Of a stretch of 64,000 nt of DNA, positions 55,286 through 64,000 are shown piece after piece; position 1 is the stretch's first letter, and each line of letters opens with the position of its first letter. The notes below the pieces were generated by a model. It ran no database searches. It saw only the letters and a list, made by a program, of their open reading frames with translations, and was not told where the DNA came from. The stretch lies in the NCBI RefSeq assembly GCF_000613125.1, contig NZ_HG964497.1, positions 292,823 through 356,822 of the forward strand. Direction: 5' to 3'. A program made the translations under genes and the position numbers. The DNA is from Bacillus sp. EB01. Its GTDB lineage: Bacteria > Bacillota > Bacilli > Bacillales > Cytobacillaceae.

Positions 55286-55627
55286 TCATGTCAGTAGAGG
55301 ATGAAGCGGAAGGAAGTAGATAGTTCCTTTGTTTGTGCCGATTGTAACTAAATCCAAAGCAGACAAAATTCTAGTGGCCGCTTTCCTTGAATCCAGGCCA
55401 GTGAACTTGCGGAAATCTTCATTGGTTATGAATGGTTTGTATAGGATGAGATAATCTTTTACTGCTTTTATGTAGGCATCCTTTGAAATGTTTCTACAGG
55501 AGGAACAGAACCAGTGTACGGACCTATACAGCATTTTGTATCTTTTGTAAAAAACCTCACTTATGAGCCTCACATAAGCCGATTCCACACCGATATGAGC
55601 ATTTAGACATTTACTGGAAAAAATCAC
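55286..55627 (-). pseudogene. C-terminal remnant resembling NERD-domain proteins
   Basis: The 113-residue frame reads HWFCSSC followed by SKDAYIKAVKDYLILYKP, ITNEDFRKFTGLDSRKAATRI and GTNKGTIYFLP, which resembles the C-terminal part of Bacillus NERD (nuclease-related domain) proteins. The NERD domain itself, which would precede it, is missing, and the GTG start has no ribosome binding site. I read it as a truncated relic between treP and ctpB. It could also be a short free-standing gene. Confidence 0.45.
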
Positions 55628-55706
55628 GCAACTATGAATTCAATCAAATTTCCTTCCCCCGATGAAAACAGGAAAAAGGCAGGAACAGTTCCCGCCTCTT
55701 ACTACC

Positions 55707-57161
55707 TTACTTCGCGAGCAACAGCAACGCTGTCCTCAGCTGCAAGTCATTTTTCTCTTTTTTCCGTTCTTTCGTCATAGCAGTTTCAAGAGCCTCAGCT
55801 GTCTTGGCATCAATCTTTCCCGTCGGCTGCAATCCTGCCTGCTGCTGGAATGCTTTCACCGAGCGGACTGTGCCTGCACTAAAATAGCCATCTGTCCGTC
55901 CCGGTGTATAGCCTAGCCCTTCCAAAATCGCCTGGGCGTTCTTCACTTGCTCATTATTCATGTCCACCTGCAACGCGCCATCAACCTGAAGAGGATGGGT
56001 CGAGAAAATACTTGGCTGCGCTACTTCGACTGTTGGAGCTATGCCCTTCTTATGAATCCAATTTCCATCAGGGGTCAGCCATTTAGCCAGCGTAAGCTTA
56101 ATATTACTGCCATCGCCCATCGGCATCGCCTGCTGAACTGTCCCTTTACCAAACGTCTTCTCTCCGACAAGCGGATACCCTTCTGCCTCAGCAAGCGCGC
56201 CAGCTAGGATTTCCGAAGCAGAGGCACTTCCCTTATCGATGAGCACGGCAACCGGGTATTCCTTTTCCTTCTTTAAAGTGGAATAGTACTTATCCCGTTC
56301 GCCGTTCCGCTTCTCGATCATCACGAACGGTTTTTCTCCACTCACTAACTCACGGAGGATTTCCTCCACACTTAGCAGCAGCCCTCCAGGATTGCCGCGT
56401 ACATCAATTACGAGTCCGGAAATTCCATCTCCCGAACGCTCCAGCTCCTTTAGCTGCTTCTTGAAGTCTGAAGCCGTTTCCTCGGCAAACGACGTCAGCT
56501 CGATATAGCCAATTTTCTTGCCATTTATATTCTTTACATCTGAAAAAACAGTCTCGACTGGAATCTGATCACGCTTCACCTTCACCCTGATTGGTTCCCT
56601 AAGGCCAGCCCGCTCAATTTCAAGCTCGACAACGGTCCCTTTTTTACCGCGAATTTTCAAGGTTGTTTCAAATAAATCTAGCCCCTCGACACTTTTGCCA
56701 TTAACCTTCCGAATTACATCATTCGGTTTTAGGCCAGCTTTTTCTGCGGGAGAGTTCTTGAACGGTGACACAATCACCGTCTTGCCGCCATCCATTCCAA
56801 CTTCGGCACCAATTCCCTCGAAAGACGATTCAAGCGATTCATTGAACTGCTTGGCAGTCTCCTTGTCCATATAAACCGAATAAGGGTCGCCCAGCTTTGC
56901 AAGCATGCCCTGAATAGCACCCTCAACCAGCTCCTCCTTATCGATTTCCTCCACATACTGGCTGTAAATCAAATCGTATGCCTGGCCTACCTTGTCTAAG
57001 TTCACAGTTTCAGCCTTAGAATCGCCCTTTTTCAGTACACCCGCTACATCGACTGCAAATCCGGTTTCCTGTACTTCCAGCCACTTCATCCCTGCATACG
57101 TTCCGCCCGAGCCAACCGTTAAGCTGGCGGCCACCACTAGTGCCATCCATTTCCGCCTCAT
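55707..57161 (-). CDS. ctpB: CtpB-like S41 carboxy-terminal processing protease
   Basis: The order of domains is signal anchor (residues 5-25), S41 cap, PDZ (about 105-190), the S41 catalytic core with Ser in KGSASASEI and Lys in GEKTFGKGTVQ, and a C-terminal peptidoglycan-binding domain (AILEGLGYTPGRTDGYFSAGT, about 405-460). CtpB of B. subtilis cleaves SpoIVFA to time sigma-K activation. ATG 57161 has GGAG very close; ATG 57146 after GAGGCGG is an alternative. Length 484 aa. It lies next to ftsX in Bacillus order. Confidence 0.92.
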   Translation of the reverse strand: MRRKWMALVVAASLTVGSGGTYAGMKWLEVQETGFAVDVAGVLKKGDSKAETVNLDKVGQAYDLIYSQYVEEIDKEELVEGAIQGMLAKLGDPYSVYMDKETAKQFNESLESSFEGIGAEVGMDGGKTVIVSPFKNSPAEKAGLKPNDVIRKVNGKSVEGLDLFETTLKIRGKKGTVVELEIERAGLREPIRVKVKRDQIPVETVFSDVKNINGKKIGYIELTSFAEETASDFKKQLKELERSGDGISGLVIDVRGNPGGLLLSVEEILRELVSGEKPFVMIEKRNGERDKYYSTLKKEKEYPVAVLIDKGSASASEILAGALAEAEGYPLVGEKTFGKGTVQQAMPMGDGSNIKLTLAKWLTPDGNWIHKKGIAPTVEVAQPSIFSTHPLQVDGALQVDMNNEQVKNAQAILEGLGYTPGRTDGYFSAGTVRSVKAFQQQAGLQPTGKIDAKTAEALETAMTKERKKEKNDLQLRTALLLLAK

Positions 57162-57618
57162 TCTCCGTCACTCCCAGCATTGGCTCCGCACTCTTAAATA
57201 CGGCAACCATTCTTTTAAAAAGACAATACCAAAGCCCGGCTTTTGCCTAGTTACAATACATATATGCAGGAATGGACGAGTTATGATTCGCGCATCTTAG
57301 AGTTTTCAGCAGGGTAACTGGAGTCAACTTCCATCTCTTTTTGCCGAAAAATAAGTTTACTAATCTTCAAAAAAGGAAATATATAGGGTGTAACGCCGGC
57401 AAGCACACTCAGAATGGAACATCAAGATGCCGGTTTATTTAACCAATAAAGCACTGCTCTCAAAACAGCAATGGACTTGGGTCTTTTAATGAATAGAAAC
57501 TATAAAATAAGGCGGTGTGAGCGAAGCCAAGCAGAACAACGACCCAGGCATAGCCTTTTCATTTTATCAAATTGATTCTAAGCCTAAATGGTTAGGGCAG
57601 TTCCGCCTCTTTTCCACA
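57162..57618. other. Gap between ctpB and the M23 gene
   Basis: About 460 bp without a coding frame that I can support. It presumably holds the ctpB promoter. I see no repeat of the 52-nt class here. Confidence 0.5.
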
Positions 57619-57652
57619 GAAAAGACGGAGAAGCTCTGCTCCTCCGCCATTA
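57619..57652 (-). terminator. Terminator after the M23 gene
   Basis: On the minus strand CGGAGGAGC and GCTTCTCCG pair around AGA and are followed by TCTTTTCT. Confidence 0.75.
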
Positions 57653-57683
57653 TCTTTATATGAAATTATCAACTATAAATCTA

Positions 57684-59039
57684 TTATCTTGGAACTCCGT
57701 AAGCGAACGGGTTGACGGCATTGGACTTGCTGCCGTTCCATTGGCCTTTGTGAAGTTCGAAGTGTAAGTGTTTACCAGTCGATTGGCCTGTATTTCCCAT
57801 ATAACCGATGAACTGACCTTTAGAAACAACCGCACCTTCGCCAATGCCGCGGCTTTCAAGGTGAGCATAGACAGTCGTGAATGTCTGGCCATTGATGGAG
57901 TGTGCAATGAATACAACATTTCCATAGCTGCTCGAATAGTAAGAACGGATAACAACCCCGCTCGCGGCAGCTACAACCGCTACGTTTGAGCTACGGTTCG
58001 CCCAGTCTACGCCATAGTGGAACGTTCCCCAGCGTGGACCGAATCCGGATGTATTCGCACCTGTAGTTGGCTTCATGAAATTACCTGAAGTAACTACCGG
58101 TTCTGGTGCTGGTGAAGAAGGTGCTGGCGCTGGTGCTGTTGCTGCACTGGAACCGCCTCCTCCTTTATTCGAAGCTGCAGCTGCAGCCTTTTTTGCAGCG
58201 GCTTCTGCTGCCGCGCGTGCTTCTGCTTGTTTGCGGGCGCGCTCTGCTTCTTGAGCAATTCGGGACTGTTCAAGCTGAATAGCTTTAGCCATCGCTGCTT
58301 CCTGTGCCCTTAACGTAGCCTCTTCTTCTTGAAGGCCCATTTTATGGTCATGCTCTTCTTCTTCCTGCTTAACAAGCTGTTTCATGAGCTTGTCTTTTGC
58401 TGAACGCTGGGAATCGAGCTGTTTCTTCGCTACTTCAAGTTCTGCCTTCATCTTTTTCAGGCTGGCCAACTCTTCTTCAACTTGTTTCTGTTTCTTTTCA
58501 AGGCTTTCCTTGTCTCTCTGATGCTCTTCAAGGATATCCTTGTCAGCTTCCATGATGGTTGCAACCGCAGTTGCACGGTCAACGAAATCACCAAAACTGG
58601 TTGCACCCATGAGTACATCTATATAGCTGACCATCCCGCCGCTAACCTGGAAGTTGCGGGCACGATCCTTCAAAAGCTCTTCCCGCTTGGCGATGCGGTC
58701 CTGCAAGATTTTAATTTCTCCCCGGAGTTTCTTAATTTCTTTTTCTGTATCCTGGATATCAGCTGTCTTCTCACGAATTTTTTCGTTTGTGTTGCCGATG
58801 GCCATATCCAAACGTTTGATTTCAGCATCGACCTTGTCCTGCTCGACCTGAAGCCTTTGGATTTCCTTATCTGTTGCATGGATATCTGAATTGATACCCG
58901 AACGCTCTGTTTGAATCTGCTGTTTCTGGTTTTGCAAATCTGATAGCTTTGAGGCTTCTGTTTTTATTGTAGTGCCTCCAAACAAACTCCCTATGCCTAC
59001 CGCAACTGATACGGTAAGCGCCATGACTGATTTTCTCAC
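57684..59039 (-). CDS. EnvC/PcsB-like M23 peptidoglycan endopeptidase
   Basis: A signal peptide (about residues 5-28) is followed by a long coiled coil (30-260, with QVSGGMVSYIDVLMGATSFGDF in the middle), an Ala/Lys-rich then Pro/Ala/Ser linker, and an M23 domain with HYGVDW and HLHFELH zinc ligands (about 340-450). This is the build of FtsEX-activated hydrolases such as EnvC or PcsB. It follows ftsE-ftsX directly on the same strand, so activation by FtsEX is likely. GTG 59039 lies ten bases after AAGGAG; the TTG at 59060 overlaps that site. Length about 451 aa. Confidence 0.88.
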   Translation of the reverse strand: MRKSVMALTVSVAVGIGSLFGGTTIKTEASKLSDLQNQKQQIQTERSGINSDIHATDKEIQRLQVEQDKVDAEIKRLDMAIGNTNEKIREKTADIQDTEKEIKKLRGEIKILQDRIAKREELLKDRARNFQVSGGMVSYIDVLMGATSFGDFVDRATAVATIMEADKDILEEHQRDKESLEKKQKQVEEELASLKKMKAELEVAKKQLDSQRSAKDKLMKQLVKQEEEEHDHKMGLQEEEATLRAQEAAMAKAIQLEQSRIAQEAERARKQAEARAAAEAAAKKAAAAASNKGGGGSSAATAPAPAPSSPAPEPVVTSGNFMKPTTGANTSGFGPRWGTFHYGVDWANRSSNVAVVAAASGVVIRSYYSSSYGNVVFIAHSINGQTFTTVYAHLESRGIGEGAVVSKGQFIGYMGNTGQSTGKHLHFELHKGQWNGSKSNAVNPFAYGVPR

Positions 59040-59171
59040 TTCCCGATTTCTCCTTTCCAATGTAACCCATGTACAGGTAAATCGTTCTTAGATTCATCCG
59101 TTTTGAAATATTGTTTTTTCGCTCATGATACTCGCTTCAACCAAAGACCCAAATAACTTTGTGACAACTCG

Positions 59172-60056
59172 TTACCCTTTTAAGAACTTGCGGACTGACA
59201 TCAAGCTTCCCCATACACCGATTAATGCTCCCATCAGGATGAGAAGCCCGGATACCTGATACATGAATGGGTCAAACGGAAGGATTTGAATAAAATGTCC
59301 ATCAAGAAGCGGCGAGATAAACTCATATGCTTGGTAATAGGCAATAGATAGTAAGACAATCGGCACAACCGAGCCAAGAACTCCGAGCCAAAGCCCTTCC
59401 AGGAAGAAAGGCCAGCGGATAAACGCATTAGTTGCACCCACCAATCTCATAATCTGAATTTCTCTGCGGCGGGCAATAATTGTAATTTTAATTGTGTTAG
59501 AGATTAAAAATACTGCAGTAAAAAGCAATCCAGCAATTAAGGCTAGCCCTACGTTCCTGCTGGCACCGATGAAACTAAACAGCCTTTCAACACTTTCCTG
59601 GCCATACTGGACTTTATCCGTAAATTCCAGGGCATCGATTTTGCCTGCAGCCTTCATTGTATCTTCGGGATTTTTCGTTTTTACGATAAATACATCACTT
59701 AAAGGATTGTCCTGCTCAAATAGCTTGTAAGATTCACCGAGATTGTTAATGAGAATATCAAGTTCTTCTTCTTTTGATGAGTATACAATTTCATCAACTT
59801 CCGGGATGGAATCTATTTGATCCTTTAACACCTGCTGCTGTTTCTCATTAGCAGTGATATCGATGTGAACGCGGATTTCCACGTCCTCTTCTATGGTTGT
59901 AGCAACCTTGTTGAGATTCATCATAATAACGAAAAAGACACCGACAAGAATGAGTGTAACAGTGACGGCACCAACGGATGCAAATGTCATCCAGCCGTTC
60001 CGGCCAATGCTTTTCATACTTTCACGAGCGTGGCGGCCAATGGTTCTAACTTTCAT
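59172..60056 (-). CDS. ftsX: FtsX, membrane subunit of the FtsEX complex
   Basis: The 294-residue protein has TM1 (about 22-45), an extracellular loop of about 125 residues, then three membrane segments (about 170-195, 220-245 and 265-285), the FtsX/MacB topology. FtsEX transmits ATP hydrolysis to cell-wall hydrolases and, in B. subtilis, also affects sporulation entry. ATG 60056 has GAGGTG nine bases upstream; it overlaps the ftsE end by 11 nt, so translation is coupled. The longer frame to 60110 lies inside ftsE. Confidence 0.95.
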   Translation of the reverse strand: MKVRTIGRHARESMKSIGRNGWMTFASVGAVTVTLILVGVFFVIMMNLNKVATTIEEDVEIRVHIDITANEKQQQVLKDQIDSIPEVDEIVYSSKEEELDILINNLGESYKLFEQDNPLSDVFIVKTKNPEDTMKAAGKIDALEFTDKVQYGQESVERLFSFIGASRNVGLALIAGLLFTAVFLISNTIKITIIARRREIQIMRLVGATNAFIRWPFFLEGLWLGVLGSVVPIVLLSIAYYQAYEFISPLLDGHFIQILPFDPFMYQVSGLLILMGALIGVWGSLMSVRKFLKG

Positions 60057-60732
60057 AACCGTAGTCACCTCTTTGCTCGTCGCGAACAATCCTGCCATCC
60101 TCAATCGCAATGACGCGATGCTTGATAGTATTCACGATTTCTCTGTTGTGGGTTGCCATGACAATCGTGGTTCCCCTTGTGTTGATTTCATCAAATATCC
60201 TCATAATCTCCCAGGATGTTTCAGGATCGAGGTTGCCAGTAGGCTCATCCGCAATAACAACTTTAGGTGAGTTGACAATGGAACGGGCAATTGAGACCCT
60301 TTGCTGCTCACCGCCTGAAAGCTCGGTTGGCAGCATTCTAGCCTTATGCTTTAAGCCCACAAGATCCAGCACTTCCATAACCCGCTTCTTAATGACCTTC
60401 GGCTGCTCCTCAATAACTTCTAGAGCGAATGAGACATTTTCATAAACTGTCTTCATTGGCAGCAGCTTATAGTCCTGAAAGACAACACCAAGGTTGCGGC
60501 GGAAGATAGGAACCTTTTTCTGCTTCAGCTTTGCAATATTAATTCCATTTATTAGGATCGTTCCTGATGTGGGCACTTCCTCGCGATACATCATTTTTAT
60601 AAATGTCGATTTACCAGCACCGCTCGGTCCCACAACATAAACGAATTCACCCGGGCCTATACGAATATCTATGCCATTAACAGCAGTAACGCCGTTTGGA
60701 TACTTTTTATAAACACTCTGCATTTCTATCAT
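60046..60732 (-). CDS. ftsE: FtsE, ATPase of the FtsEX complex
   Basis: The 228-residue ABC ATPase has Walker A GPSGAGKST (residues 35-43), Q-loop VFQDYKLL, signature LSGGEQQR, Walker B VVIADEPT and the switch His in MATHNRE. ATG 60732 has AAGGTGAT upstream. It is the first gene of ftsE-ftsX, with the M23 endopeptidase downstream. Confidence 0.97.
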   Translation of the reverse strand: MIEMQSVYKKYPNGVTAVNGIDIRIGPGEFVYVVGPSGAGKSTFIKMMYREEVPTSGTILINGINIAKLKQKKVPIFRRNLGVVFQDYKLLPMKTVYENVSFALEVIEEQPKVIKKRVMEVLDLVGLKHKARMLPTELSGGEQQRVSIARSIVNSPKVVIADEPTGNLDPETSWEIMRIFDEINTRGTTIVMATHNREIVNTIKHRVIAIEDGRIVRDEQRGDYGYES

Positions 60733-61177
60733 TTATTTAATCACCTTACTAGTTTTTGTCGACTGTACAATTTGTTGACTGATCTTGTTGACAGTATTCT
60801 TGTTTATCTGACAAAAAAACCAATGTGTGTTGTAACACAAACCCATTATATCATTCAATTCATGTAAAAAAAGGGGGAGAAATATTACAGTTTCTTTTCA
60901 AAGTGAACTTTCCTTTACAATTTTATCCTGTATTGGACAAAAAAACTAGAAATATTTTCTTTAAGGATAATTTTGTCACTTGAAAGTTTTACTATGAATA
61001 TAGTCAAAACAGGGGTTAAAGGAAGTTAATGCTTTTCTTATATAACATGTCATTTCCTTGTCATTATGACATTTCGATTACAAAACCTTTTTGAACAGCT
61101 TGTGAAAATTTTAACGAATCCGTTTGCATTTCAAAATTACTATTGGTTTTCATCATTCCGTATTGAAACAATTCATA
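60733..61177. other. Gap between ftsE and cccB
   Basis: About 445 bp of AT-rich sequence. It should contain the ftsE promoter. I see no gene, repeat array or RNA here. Confidence 0.5.
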
Positions 61178-61206
61178 AAAATACGCCCTGCCATTCGACA
61201 GGACGC
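61178..61206 (-). terminator. Terminator after cccB
   Basis: On the minus strand GCGTCCTGTC and GGCAGGGCGT pair around GAAT with wobbles, followed by ATTTTTATG. Confidence 0.78.
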
Positions 61207-61212
61207 TCTGCT

Positions 61213-61518
61213 TTATTTCTTTTGTGAAAGCCATTCTGCTACCTTGGATGCCTCTTCACCTTTATAAAGGCCAGGAGGCATACCGCCTTTTCCATCCACG
61301 ATGATCTTCTCAATTTCTTCTTTTGAATATTTACTGCCCACTTTTGTAAGCTCTGGAAAAGACCCGCCAGACAGGTCAACACCATGGCAGCCTGAACATT
61401 TTTGTTCGTATAGTTTCTGGGGATCTGCGCTTGCGGAATCGCCGCCGCCACTATCACCGCCACAGGCTGCAAGCACCATGGAAGCACCCATAATCAAGGT
61501 AATCAGCTTTTTGTTCAT
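61213..61518 (-). CDS. cccB: CccB, lipoprotein cytochrome c-551
   Basis: The 101-residue protein has a lipobox (LAAC, Cys19), a Gly/Ser-rich linker, the haem c site CSGCH near residue 41 and an axial Met in GGMPPGLY, as in B. subtilis CccB. It is membrane-anchored outside the cell and carries electrons to the caa3 oxidase. ATG 61518 has AAAGGAG upstream. Its position between the YitT-family gene and ftsE is the Bacillus order. Confidence 0.95.
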   Translation of the reverse strand: MNKKLITLIMGASMVLAACGGDSGGGDSASADPQKLYEQKCSGCHGVDLSGGSFPELTKVGSKYSKEEIEKIIVDGKGGMPPGLYKGEEASKVAEWLSQKK

Positions 61519-61562
61519 GTATTTTACTCCTTTTATAATTACTCAGGTTGATTATACCAATT

Positions 61563-62435
61563 TCACTCCCGTTTGAAACCCTCTCCAAGCACCTCAGCAG
61601 CATCCATAACAATGACAAAAGCAGTTGGGTCAATGGTTTTAACTAATTGTTTCAATTTTGTGAACTCCCATTGATCAACAACGCACATCAGGACAGGCTT
61701 CTCCGCATCGGTATATCCACCATAAGCAGACAGCCTTGTTACCCCCCGATCAATCTTGTTTAGAATGCCTTCGCGGACCTCTTCCTGCTTACTAGTTATA
61801 ATCATTGCCATTTTCGAAGTTCCAAAGCCAACCTGTACGAGATCGATTGTCTTACTTGTTACATACAGGCCAATTAGAGCGTAAAGGCCCCTTTCAATAT
61901 CAAAGACAAGTGATGCAGCAAGAACTATAAGGCCATCAATTAATACGACACAGCGGCCAAGGGTCAAGCCAGTATACTTATGCATGATCTGGGCTGCAAG
62001 ATCTGTCCCGCCTGTCGAAGCCCTGCCGCGAAAAACAATACCGAGACCAAGCCCGACCCCTACTCCTCCAAATAATGCACCAAGAAGAGGATCATTCGTC
62101 CATGGCTCGAAATCCGCGGAAGCAAAGACAACCAACGGCAAAAATACTGTACCGGCAAGAGTCTTAATACCAAACTGCCTTCCAAGCAACAAAACACCCG
62201 CAATAAACAGCGGGATATTCAACGACCACTGTACAAATGCCGGTTCCCAGCCGAATGCTGCATCGGTAATAGTTGAAATTCCACTGACTCCTCCGGAAGC
62301 GATTCGATTCGGAAGAAGGAACAAATTAAAGGATAAGGCGACAACAGCGGAGCCAGTTAGTATGTATATATATTCCATGACTTTTTCTAATGGGGTTGCT
62401 GTCAAATCATGATTTCTTCTTCTTTTTGCTTTCAA
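61563..62435 (-). CDS. YitT/DUF161-DUF2179 membrane protein (YvjA-like)
   Basis: Five or six membrane segments (residues 20-195) with GGVSGISTI and FRGRASTGGTDLAAQI precede a cytosolic DUF2179 domain (about 205-290, GVTRLSAYGGYTDAEKPVLMCVV). The family is widespread in Bacilli; its transport substrate is not known. TTG 62435 is chosen because GAGGTG lies seven bases upstream; the TTG at 62441 is too close. Length about 290 aa. It sits between prfB and cccB, the place of yvjA in B. subtilis. Confidence 0.85.
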   Translation of the reverse strand: MKAKRRRNHDLTATPLEKVMEYIYILTGSAVVALSFNLFLLPNRIASGGVSGISTITDAAFGWEPAFVQWSLNIPLFIAGVLLLGRQFGIKTLAGTVFLPLVVFASADFEPWTNDPLLGALFGGVGVGLGLGIVFRGRASTGGTDLAAQIMHKYTGLTLGRCVVLIDGLIVLAASLVFDIERGLYALIGLYVTSKTIDLVQVGFGTSKMAMIITSKQEEVREGILNKIDRGVTRLSAYGGYTDAEKPVLMCVVDQWEFTKLKQLVKTIDPTAFVIVMDAAEVLGEGFKRE

Positions 62436-62584
62436 TGGCAAACACCTCTTAGTTAATACGATAATTCCCGCAGAAATAGCGGTTCATAAAGCCGTTTTGA
62501 TTATACCATCCTAGAGATGATAAACATAATAATACCGGTGAAGAAACTATTTTCATAAAACAAGTAATTCCACTGAAGCAATTT

Positions 62585-62878
62585 ATGGCGGAAATGGCCG
62601 GTCAATTCAAACAAATTAACATGCAATTCAAAAAAATTGACCAGCAATTTGAAAAGATGGACCAGCGTCTTGAAGAATTGGAGCAAAGATTGGATTATCG
62701 CTTTAATAGAGTTGATAAACGGCTGAACTGGATGGACATCCGTCTTAACGTTATTGATACCAGGTTAAATGGCATCGACTTCCGTATTGAAGACCTTACG
62801 GAAACAGTCAATAACAATGCAGCAGAATTTAGAAGTCATTTTCAAATTTTCAGGAACAAAAATGGATCAACCCGATAA
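62585..62878 (+). CDS. Small coiled-coil protein, possibly a fragment
   Basis: The 97-residue frame is built of heptad-like repeats (FKKIDQQFEKMDQRLEEL, then RLNWMDIRLNVIDTRLNGID), a continuous coiled coil as seen in phage-tail or Bdr-type proteins. ATG 62585 has no ribosome binding site, and the frame is open further upstream, so the start is uncertain. It is the only plus-strand gene in this part and may be a remnant. Function unknown. Confidence 0.5.
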   Translation: MAEMAGQFKQINMQFKKIDQQFEKMDQRLEELEQRLDYRFNRVDKRLNWMDIRLNVIDTRLNGIDFRIEDLTETVNNNAAEFRSHFQIFRNKNGSTR

Positions 62879-62987
62879 AATGTTTCAGACCGTTGCAGAG
62901 AGACTGCAATAGTAGTTGCCGCTTATGAATTGCTCAATGATACACCCCATTCAGCTTCCCATTTCTTCTAGCAAACTAGACCCAAAT

Positions 62988-63033
62988 TACAAAAAAGCCT
63001 TTGCCAGCAAATTATTGCAGCAAAGGCTTTTCT
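62988..63033. terminator. Bidirectional terminator
   Basis: AAAAAGCCTTTG and CAAAGGCTTTTC form a 10-11-bp stem with T-runs on both sides; it can serve prfB and the coiled-coil gene. Confidence 0.75.
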
Positions 63034-63082
63034 GTTTATTTTTATATAACTTAAACTTAAGTTTTTCTAAATTTCCGCTCCT

Positions 63083-63175
63083 GGCACTTCGCTTTCCGCG
63101 GGCGGTCGCGGAGCCTCCACGGCGCCTGCCGCACCTGTGGGGTCTCCCCTGTCCCGCTTTTCCCGCAGGACGTTG
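63083..63175. repeat. GCACTTCGCTTTCCG-type dispersed repeat
   Basis: GGCACTTCGCTTTCCG followed by G/C-rich sequence (CGGAGCCTCCACGGCGCC) repeats the motif at 28349. The G/C content is far above the neighbourhood. The rest of the gap up to prfB holds nothing I can name. Confidence 0.7.
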
Positions 63176-63316
63176 AATAATCATCCTTGAAAAGGCATCG
63201 CAGGAGAAAATGCGATTTTTGCATTTTCGAACGAGTCTTCGTGCCTTCCGCTCCAATTAATTTAATAAAGTGTCACCACTTCAGCGATTCTTTAGTTTAC
63301 CGTTATAGTAACTTTA

Positions 63317-64000
63317 TTAAGACAACTTTGACCTTAGGTACGAATCGATGAACTGATCGAGGTCTCCGTCCATCACACCCTGGACATTTCCGGACTCTGA
63401 ACCAGTACGGTGGTCCTTTACCATTGAATACGGGTGGAATACATACGAACGGATTTGGCTTCCCCAGCCAATTTCCTTCTGCTCACCGCGAATCTCGGCA
63501 AGCTGCTTTTCCTTTTCTTCAATCTCACGCTGATACAGCTTTGCCTTTAGCATCTTCATAGCTGCATCACGGTTCTTAATCTGGGAACGCTCCGACTGGC
63601 AAGTCACAACGACTCCGGTTGGTATATGTGTAATTCGCACTGCAGAATCAGTCGTATTAATATGCTGTCCGCCTGCTCCGCTTGCACGATACGTATCAAT
63701 TTTCAAATCCTCAGTACGGATATCAACTTCTATATCATCATCAAGCTCGGGCATAATTTCACAAGATACAAACGATGTGTGGCGCCTGCCTGAGGAATCG
63801 AATGGTGAAATTCGCACAAGGCGGTGTACACCTTTCTCCGCCTTAAGGTATCCGTAAGCATTATGGCCCCTGATTGCGAGTGTCACGCTCTTGATTCCTG
63901 CTTCGTCTCCAGGAAGGTAATCCAGTGTTTCCACCTTGTAGCCGCGCTTTTCAGCCCAACGCGTATACATCCTGAGAAGCATCGAGCCCCAATCCTGCGA
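63317..64000 (-). CDS. prfB: Peptide chain release factor 2, C-terminal part
   Basis: The frame is open to the right edge, so the N-terminus, with the programmed frameshift site usual in prfB, is outside. Visible are the stop-codon recognition tripeptide SPF ([15 protein letters not shown]) and the catalytic GGQ ([17 protein letters not shown]). RF2 releases nascent chains at UGA and UAA. It matters here because predicted selenocysteine UGA codons must compete with it. It is followed downstream by the repeat at 63083 and the YitT-family gene. Confidence 0.96.
   Translation of the reverse strand, partial: SQDWGSMLLRMYTRWAEKRGYKVETLDYLPGDEAGIKSVTLAIRGHNAYGYLKAEKGVHRLVRISPFDSSGRRHTSFVSCEIMPELDDDIEVDIRTEDLKIDTYRASGAGGQHINTTDSAVRITHIPTGVVVTCQSERSQIKNRDAAMKMLKAKLYQREIEEKEKQLAEIRGEQKEIGWGSQIRSYVFHPYSMVKDHRTGSESGNVQGVMDGDLDQFIDSYLRSKLS

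Overview
The window comes from a spore-forming Bacillaceae chromosome (low-to-mid GC Firmicute). The evidence is strong AGGAGG-type ribosome binding sites with frequent TTG/GTG starts, the Bacillus-type order prfB / YitT-family gene / cccB / ftsE / ftsX / ctpB / minJ / uvrA-uvrB-csbA / yvlBD, a SpoVAF-like germination protein, and sigma-B regulators of the B. cereus RsbK/RsbM/RsbY type. Most conserved genes lie on the minus strand, so the backbone reads from prfB (right edge, 5' end cut off) leftward to yvlD; the left edge holds the 3' end of a SPOR-domain gene. Blocks of accessory genes interrupt this backbone.

Layout, left to right: SPOR protein end, yvl genes and an orphan permease pair (0-4.4 kb); uvrBA behind a LexA box, csbA and an RsbR-like STAS gene (5-11.7 kb); a DUF2071 gene, a NIPSNAP gene and an orphan SpoVAF homologue (11.8-14.9 kb); a copper/redox block (15-22.7 kb) with a CueP-family lipoprotein, speD, two PCYCGC lipoproteins, a Cys-rich four-helix protein, copA, copZ and csoR; the sigma-B module rsbY, rsbM, rsbK (22.9-28 kb); kimA behind a c-di-AMP riboswitch, next to an OsmC gene (29.6-32.4 kb); a small catabolic cluster of HpcH/HpaI aldolase, MFS transporter, cupin, DUF6282 hydrolase and GntR regulator (32.7-37.7 kb); a GH65 phosphorylase with a sugar ABC transporter and AraC regulator (38-45 kb); a DUF5317 / 31-aa peptide / GGDEF-HD-GYP group and a response regulator (45-49 kb); minJ; treR-treA-treP (51-55 kb); ctpB, an M23 endopeptidase, ftsXE, cccB, a YitT-family protein and prfB (55.7-64 kb).

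Main observation: four genes in the window (cueP, two PCYCGC lipoproteins, osmC) are each interrupted by a single in-frame TGA exactly where the family carries its redox-active or metal-binding cysteine. In every case the reading frame continues intact to the family's normal C-terminus, and a hairpin with G in its apical loop starts 11-19 nt after the TGA. This is the signature of selenocysteine insertion (UGA plus bacterial SECIS). It suggests a selenoproteome concentrated in copper and peroxide handling. Standard annotation would split or truncate these genes.

Second observation: at least seven intergenic arrays in the window are built on the same 52-nt (51-52) period, although their sequences differ between arrays. 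Each unit is an imperfect inverted repeat of roughly 10-14 nt arms. This looks like one structural class of non-coding repeat that has diversified in sequence while keeping its length.

Third observation: the operator TTGTATATACAA occurs twice before treP and once before the ABC-transporter/GH65 operon. This suggests TreR controls two parallel trehalose routes, PTS plus phosphotrehalase and ABC plus phosphorylase.
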